A stretch of 64,000 nt of DNA. Origin: Ruminococcus sp. GTDB taxonomy: Bacteria; Bacillota_A; Clostridia; Oscillospirales; Ruminococcaceae. The position numbers and the translations under genes are program-made. Below, piece by piece: positions 51,083 through 60,356 of the stretch (its first letter is position 1; each line of letters opens with the position of its first letter). A model generated the notes under the pieces. That model saw nothing but the letters and a program-made list of their open reading frames with translations. It did not search any database and was not told the DNA's origin. The DNA lies in contig NZ_JAEEMU010000045.1 in NCBI RefSeq assembly GCF_016283395.1, forward strand, positions 1-64,000, given 5' to 3'.

Positions 51083-54000
51083 CTATTCGGTCATTGCTTT
51101 GGTGTATATCACCATGATCTGTGAAGCGTCTACCGACGTTATAGTTCCGTCATTATTTACATCAGCCATAAGCTGCTGAGACTCGTCAAACAGACCGTCC
51201 TTTCCTACAGATACGAGGGAATAGTGCTTTAATACCAGTGATGCGTCAACAGAATCGACTTTTCGATCTCTGTTCACATCTCCCCTCGTGTAGAACACGA
51301 CCTTTTCTCCCTGAGATGCAAAGCTGCTGCCTGTAGCAGGATATCTGACAAGATATTCAACGCCGTATTGCAGTTCATTAATGCTTTTGAAGGTATTACC
51401 CGTAAAACCCTTTACGTCATCATCGCTGACACCAAGTCTCTGCTTCTGGAGTTCTGTAAATCTTTCCCTGCTGTAACCGAAGTCCTCTGCCATTGCTTCG
51501 TACATTATATCATTCATGTACATGAGCGGTGATGCTTCGATCATTGCAGTACCGTTACATTTTACCACAGCTGCATCGCTGGTGTCAAACATTTTTTTAT
51601 CAGGCTTTGCGGCAGGTGCCTGCGGGACTCTGCATAGATAGGGTTCGCTCTCGAACATACCGTCGCCGCCGTCTATTTTGACGGATATGACCTCACCCGG
51701 TATCACCGAGAGGTAATAATAGCCGTTCTCAAGCATTATCCAGTCGTCGCCGCTTACCTTTCTGCCCCTTGCAGAATAGTAATTGTCATTCTTATCAGCA
51801 TCGACACATATCTCGATATAGTTCATCATTTCCTCGGTAAAAGGTCCAATAACTTCTGCCATATAGTTTATTGCTATATCGGGCATTACCCTTCTTTCGG
51901 GGACTTTTACCTTTATCTCCGAACCGTCCTTGATGACGCGCAGCTCCTGTCCGCAGTATTTTCCCACGTATGAATTGATCTTCAATTCTGTACCGTCAGG
52001 AGCATATATCTCGTCTGCAAGAGAGAAATTAATAGTCTCTGACAAATAATTAAAGCCAAGTATCCTTCTGTTTATATGTACGGTCACTTCATTATCGACC
52101 TTTTCATCTCCCGAAAGCTTCAGCTTTATATCTGTATTGCCGTACTTCGCCGAAACGTTCTCTATCCAGCTGTAACCGTCATAGCTCTTTCCGCCGTATT
52201 CAGTATCAGCTGTAGTTCCGAGGGAAAGGCATATATGGTCTTTATCCGAGGGAAGATCAATACTGTACTCGCTGTCCGATATACGCTGTGCATATTTAAG
52301 TTCACCTTTATTATCAGGTGACGATGTATTATATGCAAGCCAGTTAAAAACTGCTTTCGCAGGTTCAAATTTTCTTTCAGCTGCTGCACATAGGCTTGTT
52401 TCGGGTACTTTATCGCCGTAACTGCCTGTAAGGTCTGTATAAGCAGATATGGTAACAGGTGAAGTAATTGTTATAGGTGAAGTGTATTCCTTATATTCAC
52501 CGTCATCAGCTTTCCAGTATATCTTAGCGTCATCAAATCCCGATGAAAGCTCTACCTTTTCATTTTCTGGTACATATCCCTCGGCATGAGAAAATCTTAC
52601 CTTGCCGATCGGATCTCCGTATACCTTCAATGATGCATTGCCCATTCTTGTTTTGATATCACATTCGGAAAAAATATTTCTGAAAAATGCCTCCTTTTTC
52701 GCAGCATCTTCAAGGAGCACGGTATCATCTTCATCAAGTCCGTCATAAAACTGTTCTATGAATGACTCTAACAATAACGCCTTTTCTTCTCCGCTGTAAA
52801 CCTCAACACTATCATATACATCTTCCCAGTCTTTTCCGTCAGCACTGATGAAGCTCTCGCCCTCGCCTGTATGTGCTGCGATCTGTGCATCTGTGGCAAA
52901 ACTTGTAATATCATACAGTTCCTCTTTCTCCTCATTCTCGGCATAAAAACTGCTCTCGAAGGGAAGTACAAAAGGAGTATCCTCGCTGTAAAGCTTAACG
53001 ACTACCGAAAACTTTTCTGTGCTGTCAATGACTACAGGCTTGTCAAGTCCCAGCTGCTGAAAGCCTGTGAGCTTTGCCTTACCCTTTGTAACCGATGAAG
53101 GAGTTCCCGATACAGGATCGGAAGCGTCCTTGATATCAGTATATACCGTTATTTCATATTCGGTATCGGGATTGAGTATATATGTGCCTACTGCGCTTAT
53201 CTGCGAAGGTCCGACAGCATCGAAAACATTTGCAAAATAGGAAGGTCCTTCCTCTTCGGCAGTATCATAGGCTGAATAATTCTGTATCGGTACATAGGTG
53301 TCGTGCTGATAAATTATCTCATGCTCATCAGCGTTTTCAAGTTCAAAAACGGTAAAATCACAAAGTGTTCTGTCATAGTATGATATCCAGAAATATCCGT
53401 CATCACTATCTTTTGTACCCCAGCTGTTCTTGCAAAGCCATGCACCGTCGCCCTCAGGCTCGTTCACGAATTTATCTGCTGAAATACTATCGTCCCAGCC
53501 GACTATAGCAACTCCGTGATCTGCAAATCTTGGTTTCTTTTTGGAATTTGATGTACAATATTCAGGGTTCCAGTTCGATGACTTTTCAGACATATAAGAT
53601 ATATCTACTGCTTGTCCCTTATAAATGAACTCCTTTACAAGTGCGTTTACATCATCAAAGTTGCTTCTATCCGCATCGAAATCGAAGCTGTAAGCGTTTT
53701 TCATGTGATAATCGGACTGATACTTCATAAATACGGTCTTTGAAGCATTATCAAAAACAGCTGTATCGGAATACGGCATCGCACTTTCGTTAACAGGTCC
53801 TATCCACTGCGACCAGAGATTTGAAACTATACGAGGACTTCCGCCCTCGGACAGTATGCCGTTTGTGGTATTGCTGCTGATTATCATCTGATCGTCGCCG
53901 TAATAGCTGTAATAAGAAGTGTGCAGCTCCGAAAGGTCGATATACGGATCAGCTGCAAGCATACTTGTCTCGGCACTAACTATAGCCGAGTGCGCCCAGC

Positions 54001-54337
54001 AAGTACCGTAGTTTCCCTGCTCCTTTACAGATGTCATGCTGTAAACTTTTCTCATATCAAAGGCTTCGGGAAGTGATGCAGCTTCTGTTTCGGAAGCTGT
54101 GCCTCTTATAGGTGAATATGTGACCAAAGGCACAAGGTCAGTACATTTACCGACCGTAACACTGTGCAGCTGCGGCATGGAGAACGAAAATGTATGAGAT
54201 GATGATATCCCTTTCTTTCCATAGTCACCGATGTTTATTAATTTGCCTGCTTCCGCATATACTGCGGCAGGAACTGAAACTGCCGTTACTATAGCTGCCG
54301 AAAATGCAGCCGAAAACCGTTTTAATATCCGCTTCAT
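51083..54337 (-). CDS. Secreted papain-like (C1A) cysteine protease with C-terminal dockerin
   Basis: 1084 aa. Signal peptide to about residue 28 (AVSVPAAVYA). Peptidase C1A core: oxyanion Gln and Cys113 in KEQGNYGTCWAHS, His in FADHGVAIVGWDD, Asn in CKNSWGTKDSDDGYFWISYY, so the triad is complete. A lectin-like extension (FELENADEHEIIYQHDTYVP) follows, then a chitobiase-C/FN3-like segment (IYWKADDGEYKEYTSPITIT), and finally a type I dockerin with GDVNRDRKVDSVDASLVLKH and ADVNNDGTITSVDASQIMVI. No propeptide of the cathepsin kind is obvious. Dockerin proteases are known from ruminococcal and clostridial cellulosomes; role may be scaffold maturation or protein digestion. Confidence 0.9.
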   Translation of the reverse strand: MKRILKRFSAAFSAAIVTAVSVPAAVYAEAGKLINIGDYGKKGISSSHTFSFSMPQLHSVTVGKCTDLVPLVTYSPIRGTASETEAASLPEAFDMRKVYSMTSVKEQGNYGTCWAHSAIVSAETSMLAADPYIDLSELHTSYYSYYGDDQMIISSNTTNGILSEGGSPRIVSNLWSQWIGPVNESAMPYSDTAVFDNASKTVFMKYQSDYHMKNAYSFDFDADRSNFDDVNALVKEFIYKGQAVDISYMSEKSSNWNPEYCTSNSKKKPRFADHGVAIVGWDDSISADKFVNEPEGDGAWLCKNSWGTKDSDDGYFWISYYDRTLCDFTVFELENADEHEIIYQHDTYVPIQNYSAYDTAEEEGPSYFANVFDAVGPSQISAVGTYILNPDTEYEITVYTDIKDASDPVSGTPSSVTKGKAKLTGFQQLGLDKPVVIDSTEKFSVVVKLYSEDTPFVLPFESSFYAENEEKEELYDITSFATDAQIAAHTGEGESFISADGKDWEDVYDSVEVYSGEEKALLLESFIEQFYDGLDEDDTVLLEDAAKKEAFFRNIFSECDIKTRMGNASLKVYGDPIGKVRFSHAEGYVPENEKVELSSGFDDAKIYWKADDGEYKEYTSPITITSPVTISAYTDLTGSYGDKVPETSLCAAAERKFEPAKAVFNWLAYNTSSPDNKGELKYAQRISDSEYSIDLPSDKDHICLSLGTTADTEYGGKSYDGYSWIENVSAKYGNTDIKLKLSGDEKVDNEVTVHINRRILGFNYLSETINFSLADEIYAPDGTELKINSYVGKYCGQELRVIKDGSEIKVKVPERRVMPDIAINYMAEVIGPFTEEMMNYIEICVDADKNDNYYSARGRKVSGDDWIMLENGYYYLSVIPGEVISVKIDGGDGMFESEPYLCRVPQAPAAKPDKKMFDTSDAAVVKCNGTAMIEASPLMYMNDIMYEAMAEDFGYSRERFTELQKQRLGVSDDDVKGFTGNTFKSINELQYGVEYLVRYPATGSSFASQGEKVVFYTRGDVNRDRKVDSVDASLVLKHYSLVSVGKDGLFDESQQLMADVNNDGTITSVDASQIMVIYTKAMTE

Positions 54338-54405
54338 AATGTACCGTGCTCCTTTCGGTGGACATTCAGATCAAGTATAATGAATGACTGTATCCATTTA
54401 CAATG

Positions 54406-54435
54406 ATTATACCACATCTGAGCAGGATTTGTAAA
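54406..54435 (-). promoter_or_regulatory. Promoter of the cysteine protease gene
   Basis: TTTACA (54435-54430), 18-nt spacer, TATAAT (54411-54406) on the minus strand; AAAGGAGCA precedes the ATG. Confidence 0.6.
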
Positions 54436-54477
54436 GAAAAAGCTATGCTTCATAATTGTATAATGTTACTCACAAAT

Positions 54478-56073
54478 TTAATCCAATTCGCTCATTCTGT
54501 CGGCTATCATGCGAAAAACAGGTGCTGCTGCATCATTTCCGTATCCGCCGTTTTCAATAAATACTGTAACCGCGTATTTAGGCTTACGCGCAGGGAAAAA
54601 ACCTGTTATCCATGCGTGACAGAGCTCCTCACCTTTTGCGTCTGTTTTTCCCGTCTGTGCTGTGGAAGTTTTAGCACCAACACTCATTTTCTTTGTCTTT
54701 GCCTTGGAATTCTCATTTTCCCTGACCGCAAGTATCATCATCTTCCTCAGCTGCTCCGCTGTATCTTTGCTCATGACCTGAGAATACCTTACTTTTTTCT
54801 CGTTTCCGACCGTCTCACCGTCCACTGTAAGCCCCTTTATCAACCGCAGAACAGGCTTCTTGCCCCCATTTGCTATGGAACAGGTAAGCTGCGTTATCTG
54901 GAGCGGAGTTGCAGAAAGCTTCCCTTGTCCGAAGGAGAAATTCGCCCTCTCTGCAGGTATGCTCAGTTCCTTTTCTGTGGGCAGTACTCCTGCCGAACCT
55001 ATCATGCCTGTGCAAAGGTAGTTTTCTCTTCCGAAGCCCAATGAATAGGCTCTTTCTCTCAGCTTTTCAAGGTCAAGGCATTGACTCAGCTCGATAAAAT
55101 AGGTGTTGCAGGAATTTGTAAGAGCTTCGCTCATGGTCTGGGTACCGTGTCCGTCAAGCTTATGACAATTGAATACCTTGCCGTCTACGTCTGTACTTCC
55201 GCAGCAGTCATACACAATATCTCCTGCTCCTTCTTCGAGTGCTTCTGCTGCCGTCACGAGCTTGAACACAGAGCCAACACTGTAGGAATATAATGCTCGA
55301 TTTATAAGCGGACAGTCCTTGTTTTCCATTGCTTCGTCCAGCTTTTCGGGGGAATAATTGGGGAAACTCGCCATTGCCAGTATATCGCCGCTTTTTATAT
55401 CAGCACACACTATAGCTCCTGTCTTTATGCCCTTTCCGCAGTCCTCGCATATCTTCTGTATATCCTTGTCAATAGTAAGAACTACTCCACATTTGTATGA
55501 ATTTGTACGAAATACGCTTTTGCCGTTGCCCGTTAATATCCTGCCGAAGCCGTCTGTTTCGTAAGATACGCTGTTATTGGCATGATCTGCTCTCAGTATG
55601 CTGTTATATGCGTATTCCACGCCGTCAGCTCCCTCATTATCGGAAAGATAGCCTATTACGTGTCTTGCAGTCTGTCTTTCGCTGTATCTCTGCGGTACTT
55701 TGAATATGGTCAATCCGTCACTTTCGTAGGCTGAGGAAGTATACTCAAACTCGAAAGGCAGTCCCTTGTCATATTCTTCATAGAATTTATCACGGTCAAC
55801 TGCATACTCGGCTGTTATTTCCCTGTCCGTCATATCGGGAACAGCTACTGCTTTCAGCTTTGTCTCCGCATTTGTCAGCGGACGCATTTTTGTATCATAT
55901 ATCGTTCCCTGACACCGTCCGACTTCATATGTGAATATCCTGCTCTGCTGAGCGGCAGGTACGTTTTTCTGCTCCAGCGCAATTCTGTAATAGTTTGCAG
56001 TTATCACCGTAAAGCTGATAAAAAATGCAGCTATAAGTACTATTACTCCATGCTCTCCGCGTTTTCTGACCAT
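54478..56073 (-). CDS. Class B penicillin-binding protein (transpeptidase)
   Basis: 531 aa. One N-terminal membrane helix (GVIVLIAAFFISFTVITAN) and a transpeptidase domain: SxxK active serine in YSVGSVFKLVTAAE, SxN as TNSCNTYFIEL, and a third box reading AKTSTAQTG where most PBPs have KTG. It is shorter than FtsI and has no PASTA domains; it resembles the SpoVD/PbpA-like transpeptidases of Clostridia. Start ATG 56073 (MVRKRGEHG) follows AGAGGTGAT; the open frame extends into the terminator upstream. Confidence 0.88.
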   Translation of the reverse strand: MVRKRGEHGVIVLIAAFFISFTVITANYYRIALEQKNVPAAQQSRIFTYEVGRCQGTIYDTKMRPLTNAETKLKAVAVPDMTDREITAEYAVDRDKFYEEYDKGLPFEFEYTSSAYESDGLTIFKVPQRYSERQTARHVIGYLSDNEGADGVEYAYNSILRADHANNSVSYETDGFGRILTGNGKSVFRTNSYKCGVVLTIDKDIQKICEDCGKGIKTGAIVCADIKSGDILAMASFPNYSPEKLDEAMENKDCPLINRALYSYSVGSVFKLVTAAEALEEGAGDIVYDCCGSTDVDGKVFNCHKLDGHGTQTMSEALTNSCNTYFIELSQCLDLEKLRERAYSLGFGRENYLCTGMIGSAGVLPTEKELSIPAERANFSFGQGKLSATPLQITQLTCSIANGGKKPVLRLIKGLTVDGETVGNEKKVRYSQVMSKDTAEQLRKMMILAVRENENSKAKTKKMSVGAKTSTAQTGKTDAKGEELCHAWITGFFPARKPKYAVTVFIENGGYGNDAAAPVFRMIADRMSELD

Positions 56074-56121
56074 TATATCACCTCTATTATATAGTCTTGT
56101 CAGTTTTATGAGTTCATATGC

Positions 56122-56162
56122 AAAAAACATCGGGGACTCTTTCACGAGAAAGAGTCCCCCGA
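56122..56162 (-). terminator. Intrinsic terminator of the GH5 cellulase gene
   Basis: TCGGGGACTCTTTC (56130-56143) pairs with GAAAGAGTCCCCCGA; the minus strand then reads TGTTTTTT. It lies between the cellulase stop and the PBP start. Confidence 0.88.
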
Positions 56163-56205
56163 TAATTTATATATGATCATCGCGTTAAAGCATAAGTATT
56201 TATCA

Positions 56206-57840
56206 TTATTTTACAGGTTCAAGAGATGATATCTTATGGAGAAGGAATTCCTGAATAAATACAGCATCATTAGATGTGATGCCCTTGCTTGCAGTATCAA
56301 CATCGCCGTTTGCCTGACCCTGTGCTGTTATAGCTTTTTCATCTGTACCGCCAAGACCATATTTATTCGGATTTGCAAGGCTCTGCATGATAAGCACTAT
56401 ATCAGACATATCAACATCTCCGTCACAGTTAGCATCACCCCATAATGTTACAGCAGGCAGTACAACTGTTGCAGTGGTAACTGTAGAAGTAGTTGTCTCA
56501 CTTGTCGATGTAAGTGTTGTTGCAGAAGTTGCAGAAGTTTCTGTAACTGTTGTCGCAGATGATGTAGTAGTGGTAGATGCTGTTGTGGTTGTAGTAGCAG
56601 ATGAAGTTGTTGTGGAAGCAGTTTCCTTTGGCTCAAATCCTGATATCTCGTTGAAGAGCTTCTTTAATTCCTGATCCACAAGCTTACAGGTTGCTCTGTC
56701 ATAGTGCCCTTTTATAACAGTTCCGTCATCTGTAGTTGAATCAGGAGTTGACCAGAGTATAGGGCAAAGTCCGTGTTCGTATGCAGATTTGCAGACAGAG
56801 CTGAGGAAAAGTCGTACAGAATCTGTTTCTTTTCCCTTTGTAGGACAACCGTATTCGCCGACTATTACAGGTATACCCTTGTCAATGAAGCCTTTTTTCA
56901 TCATTTCCATATTGTCGTTGAGTTCCTTATAGTCATCAGCTGCTCCCCATGTGGAACGTGCCTTTGCCCATGACTCATCCTTATCTTCGAGGATAGCAAA
57001 ACCTGCGGGAGTATAATAATGTACCGAAACAGCCATACGGTTTGCGGGATCGTCAGGCATTTTGAAAAGAGGATCACAAGTGCGGTCAAATCCTGTATTA
57101 TAGCCTGATATGAGCAAATGACGCTTAGGATTGTTACCGCCTGAATTTCTCACAACATCAACAAACTTCTGATTTATCTCGTTTACAAGTCCGTAGGACT
57201 CAGCTTTTCCGTCGGTACTTCCCCACGGATTCCATACGCTCTCCCAGCCAAGCTCCTCATTCTGTGACTCGAACATGAGCTTGTCGCCGTAATCCTTGAA
57301 GCTGTCAGATATCTGCTCCCACATTACCTTGTAACGCTTCATACATTCGTCCTTATTATCGGGAAATGTATTGACCCAGCCGTTGTCCCAGTGGATATTG
57401 ATGATACAGTACATATCAGCGTCTATTACCCAGTCAACGATCTCATGTACACGCGCATCGAGCTCCTCGCTGATCTTATAGTTATCACCCATAAGGTTTG
57501 ACCACGCCACAGGCACACGAACGACTCCGAAGCCCTCGTCAGCCATTCCCTGTATCATGGCTTTTGTGATAACGGGGCTGCCCCATGCTGTTTCATAATC
57601 CTTAACAGTAAGGATACCGTCGCCCCACTGAGCGTCAACATCGGCTATCCAGTCGCCGCAGGCTTCCATGGTATTGCCGAGGTTTATGCCTATTCCCATG
57701 TCCTTGACTATCTCCATAGTCGTCATGTCGCGTATACTGTTATCAGCAGCACACACTTTCCTTTCGTATTGCGGAAAACTTCCTAAAACAGAAGTCAGCA
57801 TAGCAGCCGCAACAACAAAACTCGCTTTCTTGATCACCAT
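56206..57840 (-). CDS. Endoglucanase GH5 (subfamily 4-like) with dockerin
   Basis: 544 aa. Signal peptide (KKASFVVAAAMLTSVLGSFP). GH5 barrel with INLGNTMEACG, VVRVPVAWSNLM, INIHWDNGWVNTF, acid/base Glu in FESQNEELGWE and nucleophile Glu in PVIVGEYGCPT, the layout of GH5_4 endoglucanases/xyloglucanases. A Thr/Ser linker of about 50 residues follows (residues about 405-455), then an R. albus-type dockerin with GDANCDGDVDMSDIVLIMQS and GDVDTASKGITSNDAVFIQE. Cuts beta-1,4-glucans outside the cell while docked to a scaffold or the surface. Strong AAGGAGG ribosome site at 7 nt. Confidence 0.95.
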   Translation of the reverse strand: MVIKKASFVVAAAMLTSVLGSFPQYERKVCAADNSIRDMTTMEIVKDMGIGINLGNTMEACGDWIADVDAQWGDGILTVKDYETAWGSPVITKAMIQGMADEGFGVVRVPVAWSNLMGDNYKISEELDARVHEIVDWVIDADMYCIINIHWDNGWVNTFPDNKDECMKRYKVMWEQISDSFKDYGDKLMFESQNEELGWESVWNPWGSTDGKAESYGLVNEINQKFVDVVRNSGGNNPKRHLLISGYNTGFDRTCDPLFKMPDDPANRMAVSVHYYTPAGFAILEDKDESWAKARSTWGAADDYKELNDNMEMMKKGFIDKGIPVIVGEYGCPTKGKETDSVRLFLSSVCKSAYEHGLCPILWSTPDSTTDDGTVIKGHYDRATCKLVDQELKKLFNEISGFEPKETASTTTSSATTTTTASTTTTSSATTVTETSATSATTLTSTSETTTSTVTTATVVLPAVTLWGDANCDGDVDMSDIVLIMQSLANPNKYGLGGTDEKAITAQGQANGDVDTASKGITSNDAVFIQEFLLHKISSLEPVK

Positions 57841-57893
57841 AAAAAATCCTCCTTAAATTTTTAATATCCCGATCGAACCTCTCCCTGATCTGT

Positions 57894-57922
57894 ATTATAT
57901 CACCTTTTTTTATACAATGCAA
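57894..57922 (-). promoter_or_regulatory. Promoter of the GH5 gene
   Basis: TTGCAT (57922-57917), 17-nt spacer, TATAAT (57899-57894) on the minus strand. The rest of the gap up to 58049 shows nothing further. Confidence 0.7.
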
Positions 57923-58049
57923 CATCATTTTGATATTTTTAGGCACTAAAAGTAATAATATTGTTATATATTGAACCTAATCTGTGTTTTGTCCACCCAA
58001 AGTTAAAAATCAGCAGTAAAAACCACATATTCTTTCTGAGCTAAATAAC

Positions 58050-58095
58050 AAAAAAATCGCGGAACGACATTTCAACAGAAATGTTATTCCACGAT
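58050..58095 (-). terminator. Intrinsic terminator of the EAL-domain gene
   Basis: On the minus strand ATCGTGGAATAACATTT, a CTGTTG loop and AAATGTCGTTCCGCGAT (17 bp with a few mismatches or G-U) run into TTTTTTTG. Confidence 0.87.
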
Positions 58096-58127
58096 AATAA
58101 TTATTAATATTTATATCAGCACTTTAT

Positions 58128-60083
58128 TCAGGCTGATTTTATCTCTTTGCATACGCTTAACTCACCGGAAGCAATACGCTCCCTGAGCTGCTCTAACGGC
58201 ACAGGCTTGCTGAAAAGATAGCCCTGTACTCGTTCACAGCCTATATTGCCAAGAAACTCATACTGTTCCTCAGTCTCGACACCTTCGGTAAGTGATATCA
58301 TTTTGAGCTGCTTTGTAAGATCAACAATGTTTTCAAGTATCGGTCTTGTCTTTTCATTGCTCTTAAAGCCCGAAAGGAACTTCATATCTATCTTCAGAAC
58401 ATCAAAGTGATAATCCTTCAGAACATTCAATGAAGAATAACCGCTTCCGAAATCATCGAGCCATACTTTATAACCGAAATCTCTGAGCTTCTTTATAGCA
58501 TCAGGCAGGAAGTCCTGCTGTACTGTAAGTGCGCTTTCTGTTATCTCAACATCTATGAATTCCTTTGGCACATTGTATTTCTCCACTGTTTCGCACAGGT
58601 ATCCCACAATATCGCAAAGCTCGAAATCAAGCCTCGAAAAGTTAAGAGATACGGGAGCAAAAGGCTTGTGGTTATCAACAGAGTCACGATAATCCTTGCA
58701 TACCGCCTCGATTATATACTTATCAAGCTTATATATCTGGCGATACTCCTCAAGTATTTCGATAAATATACCCGGTGAAAGAAGTCCGTATTTCGGATCC
58801 TGCCACCTTGCAAGAGCTTCAAGACCGCATATACAGCCTGTTTTCGTTGAAACTATAGGCTGATAATATACTTTTATATAATCGTTCTGGATAGCCGTAT
58901 CAATGTTATTAACGATATACTGTTTAAGGTGGAACTTATCCTCCAGTGACTTATCATAGAAACGAAGCGTCCTGTCATAGTGCTTTTTGATACTGTTGCA
59001 GGCAAAACGAGCGCGGTCACAGGCAAGACTTACGTCAGACTCATTGCCTATAGGCTTGTAAGCACCGCATTTAAGTTCAAGATGCACCTCTCTTTGCTGC
59101 TTTTTGACCTCTCCCGAAAGTTCGCCGATAACGTTCTGCACTCCGTCAACTCTTGTAAGTACAACGAAATGGTCATCGGAATATCTTGAAACAAGAGAAT
59201 TATTGAAAGCCGCATCTATCATATGAGCAATCCTTTTAAGCAGATCATTTCCCTCGTGGAAGCCGTACTTCTCATTATACGACTTGAAATTCTCGATATC
59301 AAAGAAAAGGAAAATTATGCTCTCTCTGTCAGTAGTTACGTAATTGAGGAGCTTTTCTGCTTCTGTACGAAAATACACCATATTATGTATGCCTGTAAGC
59401 TCGTCCTCAACGGATATCTTTGAAAGATAGGTGTTGACCTCTTCAAGATTTTGATCTTTGAGAGCCTGTGAACGAGTATTGTTATAATTAGCTATGCATA
59501 CCATCATGGTAGATATCCACATTATAAAGAAATTGATGCGTGTAGCATCTGTTGTGCCTAACTGCCCCGTATTCACAGCTACCATATCATCTATCTTGTA
59601 GAAGAAATACATATATGACGATGCTGATATAAGAAAAGCGGCATATGGCTTCCATGTAAGGAGACACAGCGAAAAGAGCTCCATAGTAAGGAAAGTCAGT
59701 ATCTGTTCGCCCTTGGAATAATCATTCAGCGATATCTTTACGCCGAAATAGATACAAACGAACGTAAATACCCATTTTATGACCAAGCCGACTCCCTTGT
59801 CGATCTTTTTTCCCCTTAGATACCTTATGGCATAAACGAGCATTATTATTCCTGAGGCAAGAAGAACAAGGTAATTGGCATAATACTTCTCAAAGTAATG
59901 CTTAAAATTGCTTTGAAGATTATTCTCGAATATGGTCTTTGTCATTCTTATGAGCATCCATACCTCAAGTACAATGACTACCATAGACATATATATGCTT
60001 GCGCGCATATTTGTCCTGTAAAAATAGTCACGGACATACTTGCTTTGCTTCTCAAAACCAAGTCCTTGCAGCAGTACTTTCAT
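58128..60083 (-). CDS. Membrane EAL-domain c-di-GMP phosphodiesterase with degenerate GGDEF
   Basis: 651 aa. About six hydrophobic helices (residues 30-210) form an N-terminal membrane sensor. The GGDEF domain follows (DELTGIHNMVYFRTEAEKLL), but its active-site loop reads SRYSDDHFVV instead of GGDEF, so cyclase activity is unlikely. The EAL domain is complete: LEALARWQDP, NFSRLDFELC, VEITESAL, WLDDFGSGYSSLNVLK, LKIDMKFL, TEGVETEEQ and QGYLFSKPVP. It should hydrolyse c-di-GMP, with GGDEF perhaps as GTP sensor. Signal not known. Consensus promoter and GGGGGGAT ribosome site upstream. Confidence 0.93.
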   Translation of the reverse strand: MKVLLQGLGFEKQSKYVRDYFYRTNMRASIYMSMVVIVLEVWMLIRMTKTIFENNLQSNFKHYFEKYYANYLVLLASGIIMLVYAIRYLRGKKIDKGVGLVIKWVFTFVCIYFGVKISLNDYSKGEQILTFLTMELFSLCLLTWKPYAAFLISASSYMYFFYKIDDMVAVNTGQLGTTDATRINFFIMWISTMMVCIANYNNTRSQALKDQNLEEVNTYLSKISVEDELTGIHNMVYFRTEAEKLLNYVTTDRESIIFLFFDIENFKSYNEKYGFHEGNDLLKRIAHMIDAAFNNSLVSRYSDDHFVVLTRVDGVQNVIGELSGEVKKQQREVHLELKCGAYKPIGNESDVSLACDRARFACNSIKKHYDRTLRFYDKSLEDKFHLKQYIVNNIDTAIQNDYIKVYYQPIVSTKTGCICGLEALARWQDPKYGLLSPGIFIEILEEYRQIYKLDKYIIEAVCKDYRDSVDNHKPFAPVSLNFSRLDFELCDIVGYLCETVEKYNVPKEFIDVEITESALTVQQDFLPDAIKKLRDFGYKVWLDDFGSGYSSLNVLKDYHFDVLKIDMKFLSGFKSNEKTRPILENIVDLTKQLKMISLTEGVETEEQYEFLGNIGCERVQGYLFSKPVPLEQLRERIASGELSVCKEIKSA

Positions 60084-60135
60084 GAATTATCCCCCCTTAA
60101 CGTAATTCACAAAAATAAATATTTAATTCATTGAC

Positions 60136-60164
60136 ATTATAACATATTCACTGTAAGTTGTCAA
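60136..60164 (-). promoter_or_regulatory. Promoter of the EAL-domain gene
   Basis: Perfect TTGACA (60164-60159) and TATAAT (60141-60136), 17-nt spacer, minus strand. Confidence 0.88.
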
Positions 60165-60302
60165 TAGAAACGTTGATAATTTGGCGTTTTTGTACATATA
60201 AGCAGCTTAAAAACAATTATTAAGGCGGTTTTTGAGATAATATCCACTTCCCAAAAGTATAAAATAATACAAAATAAACTTACCGTGATATTTTTTGTCA
60301 TA

Positions 60303-60331
60303 TTGCTTTGCGGAAATTTTTATAGTATAAT
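60303..60331 (+). promoter_or_regulatory. Promoter of the PglX-like methyltransferase gene
   Basis: TTGCTT (60303-60308), 17-nt spacer, TATAAT (60326-60331). The leader is only about 20 nt. The divergent gap from 60084 otherwise shows nothing. Confidence 0.6.
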
Positions 60332-60356
60332 AATAATACGAAAGGTGGGAGAACAG

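Noticed and set aside
54403..55044. 213-aa plus-strand ORF opposite the PBP gene
   Set aside because: Antisense shadow of the PBP transpeptidase domain.
56387..56674. Val/Ala-rich and Gln/Leu-rich ORFs over the GH5 linker
   Set aside because: Frame-shifted readings of the Thr/Ser linker codons.
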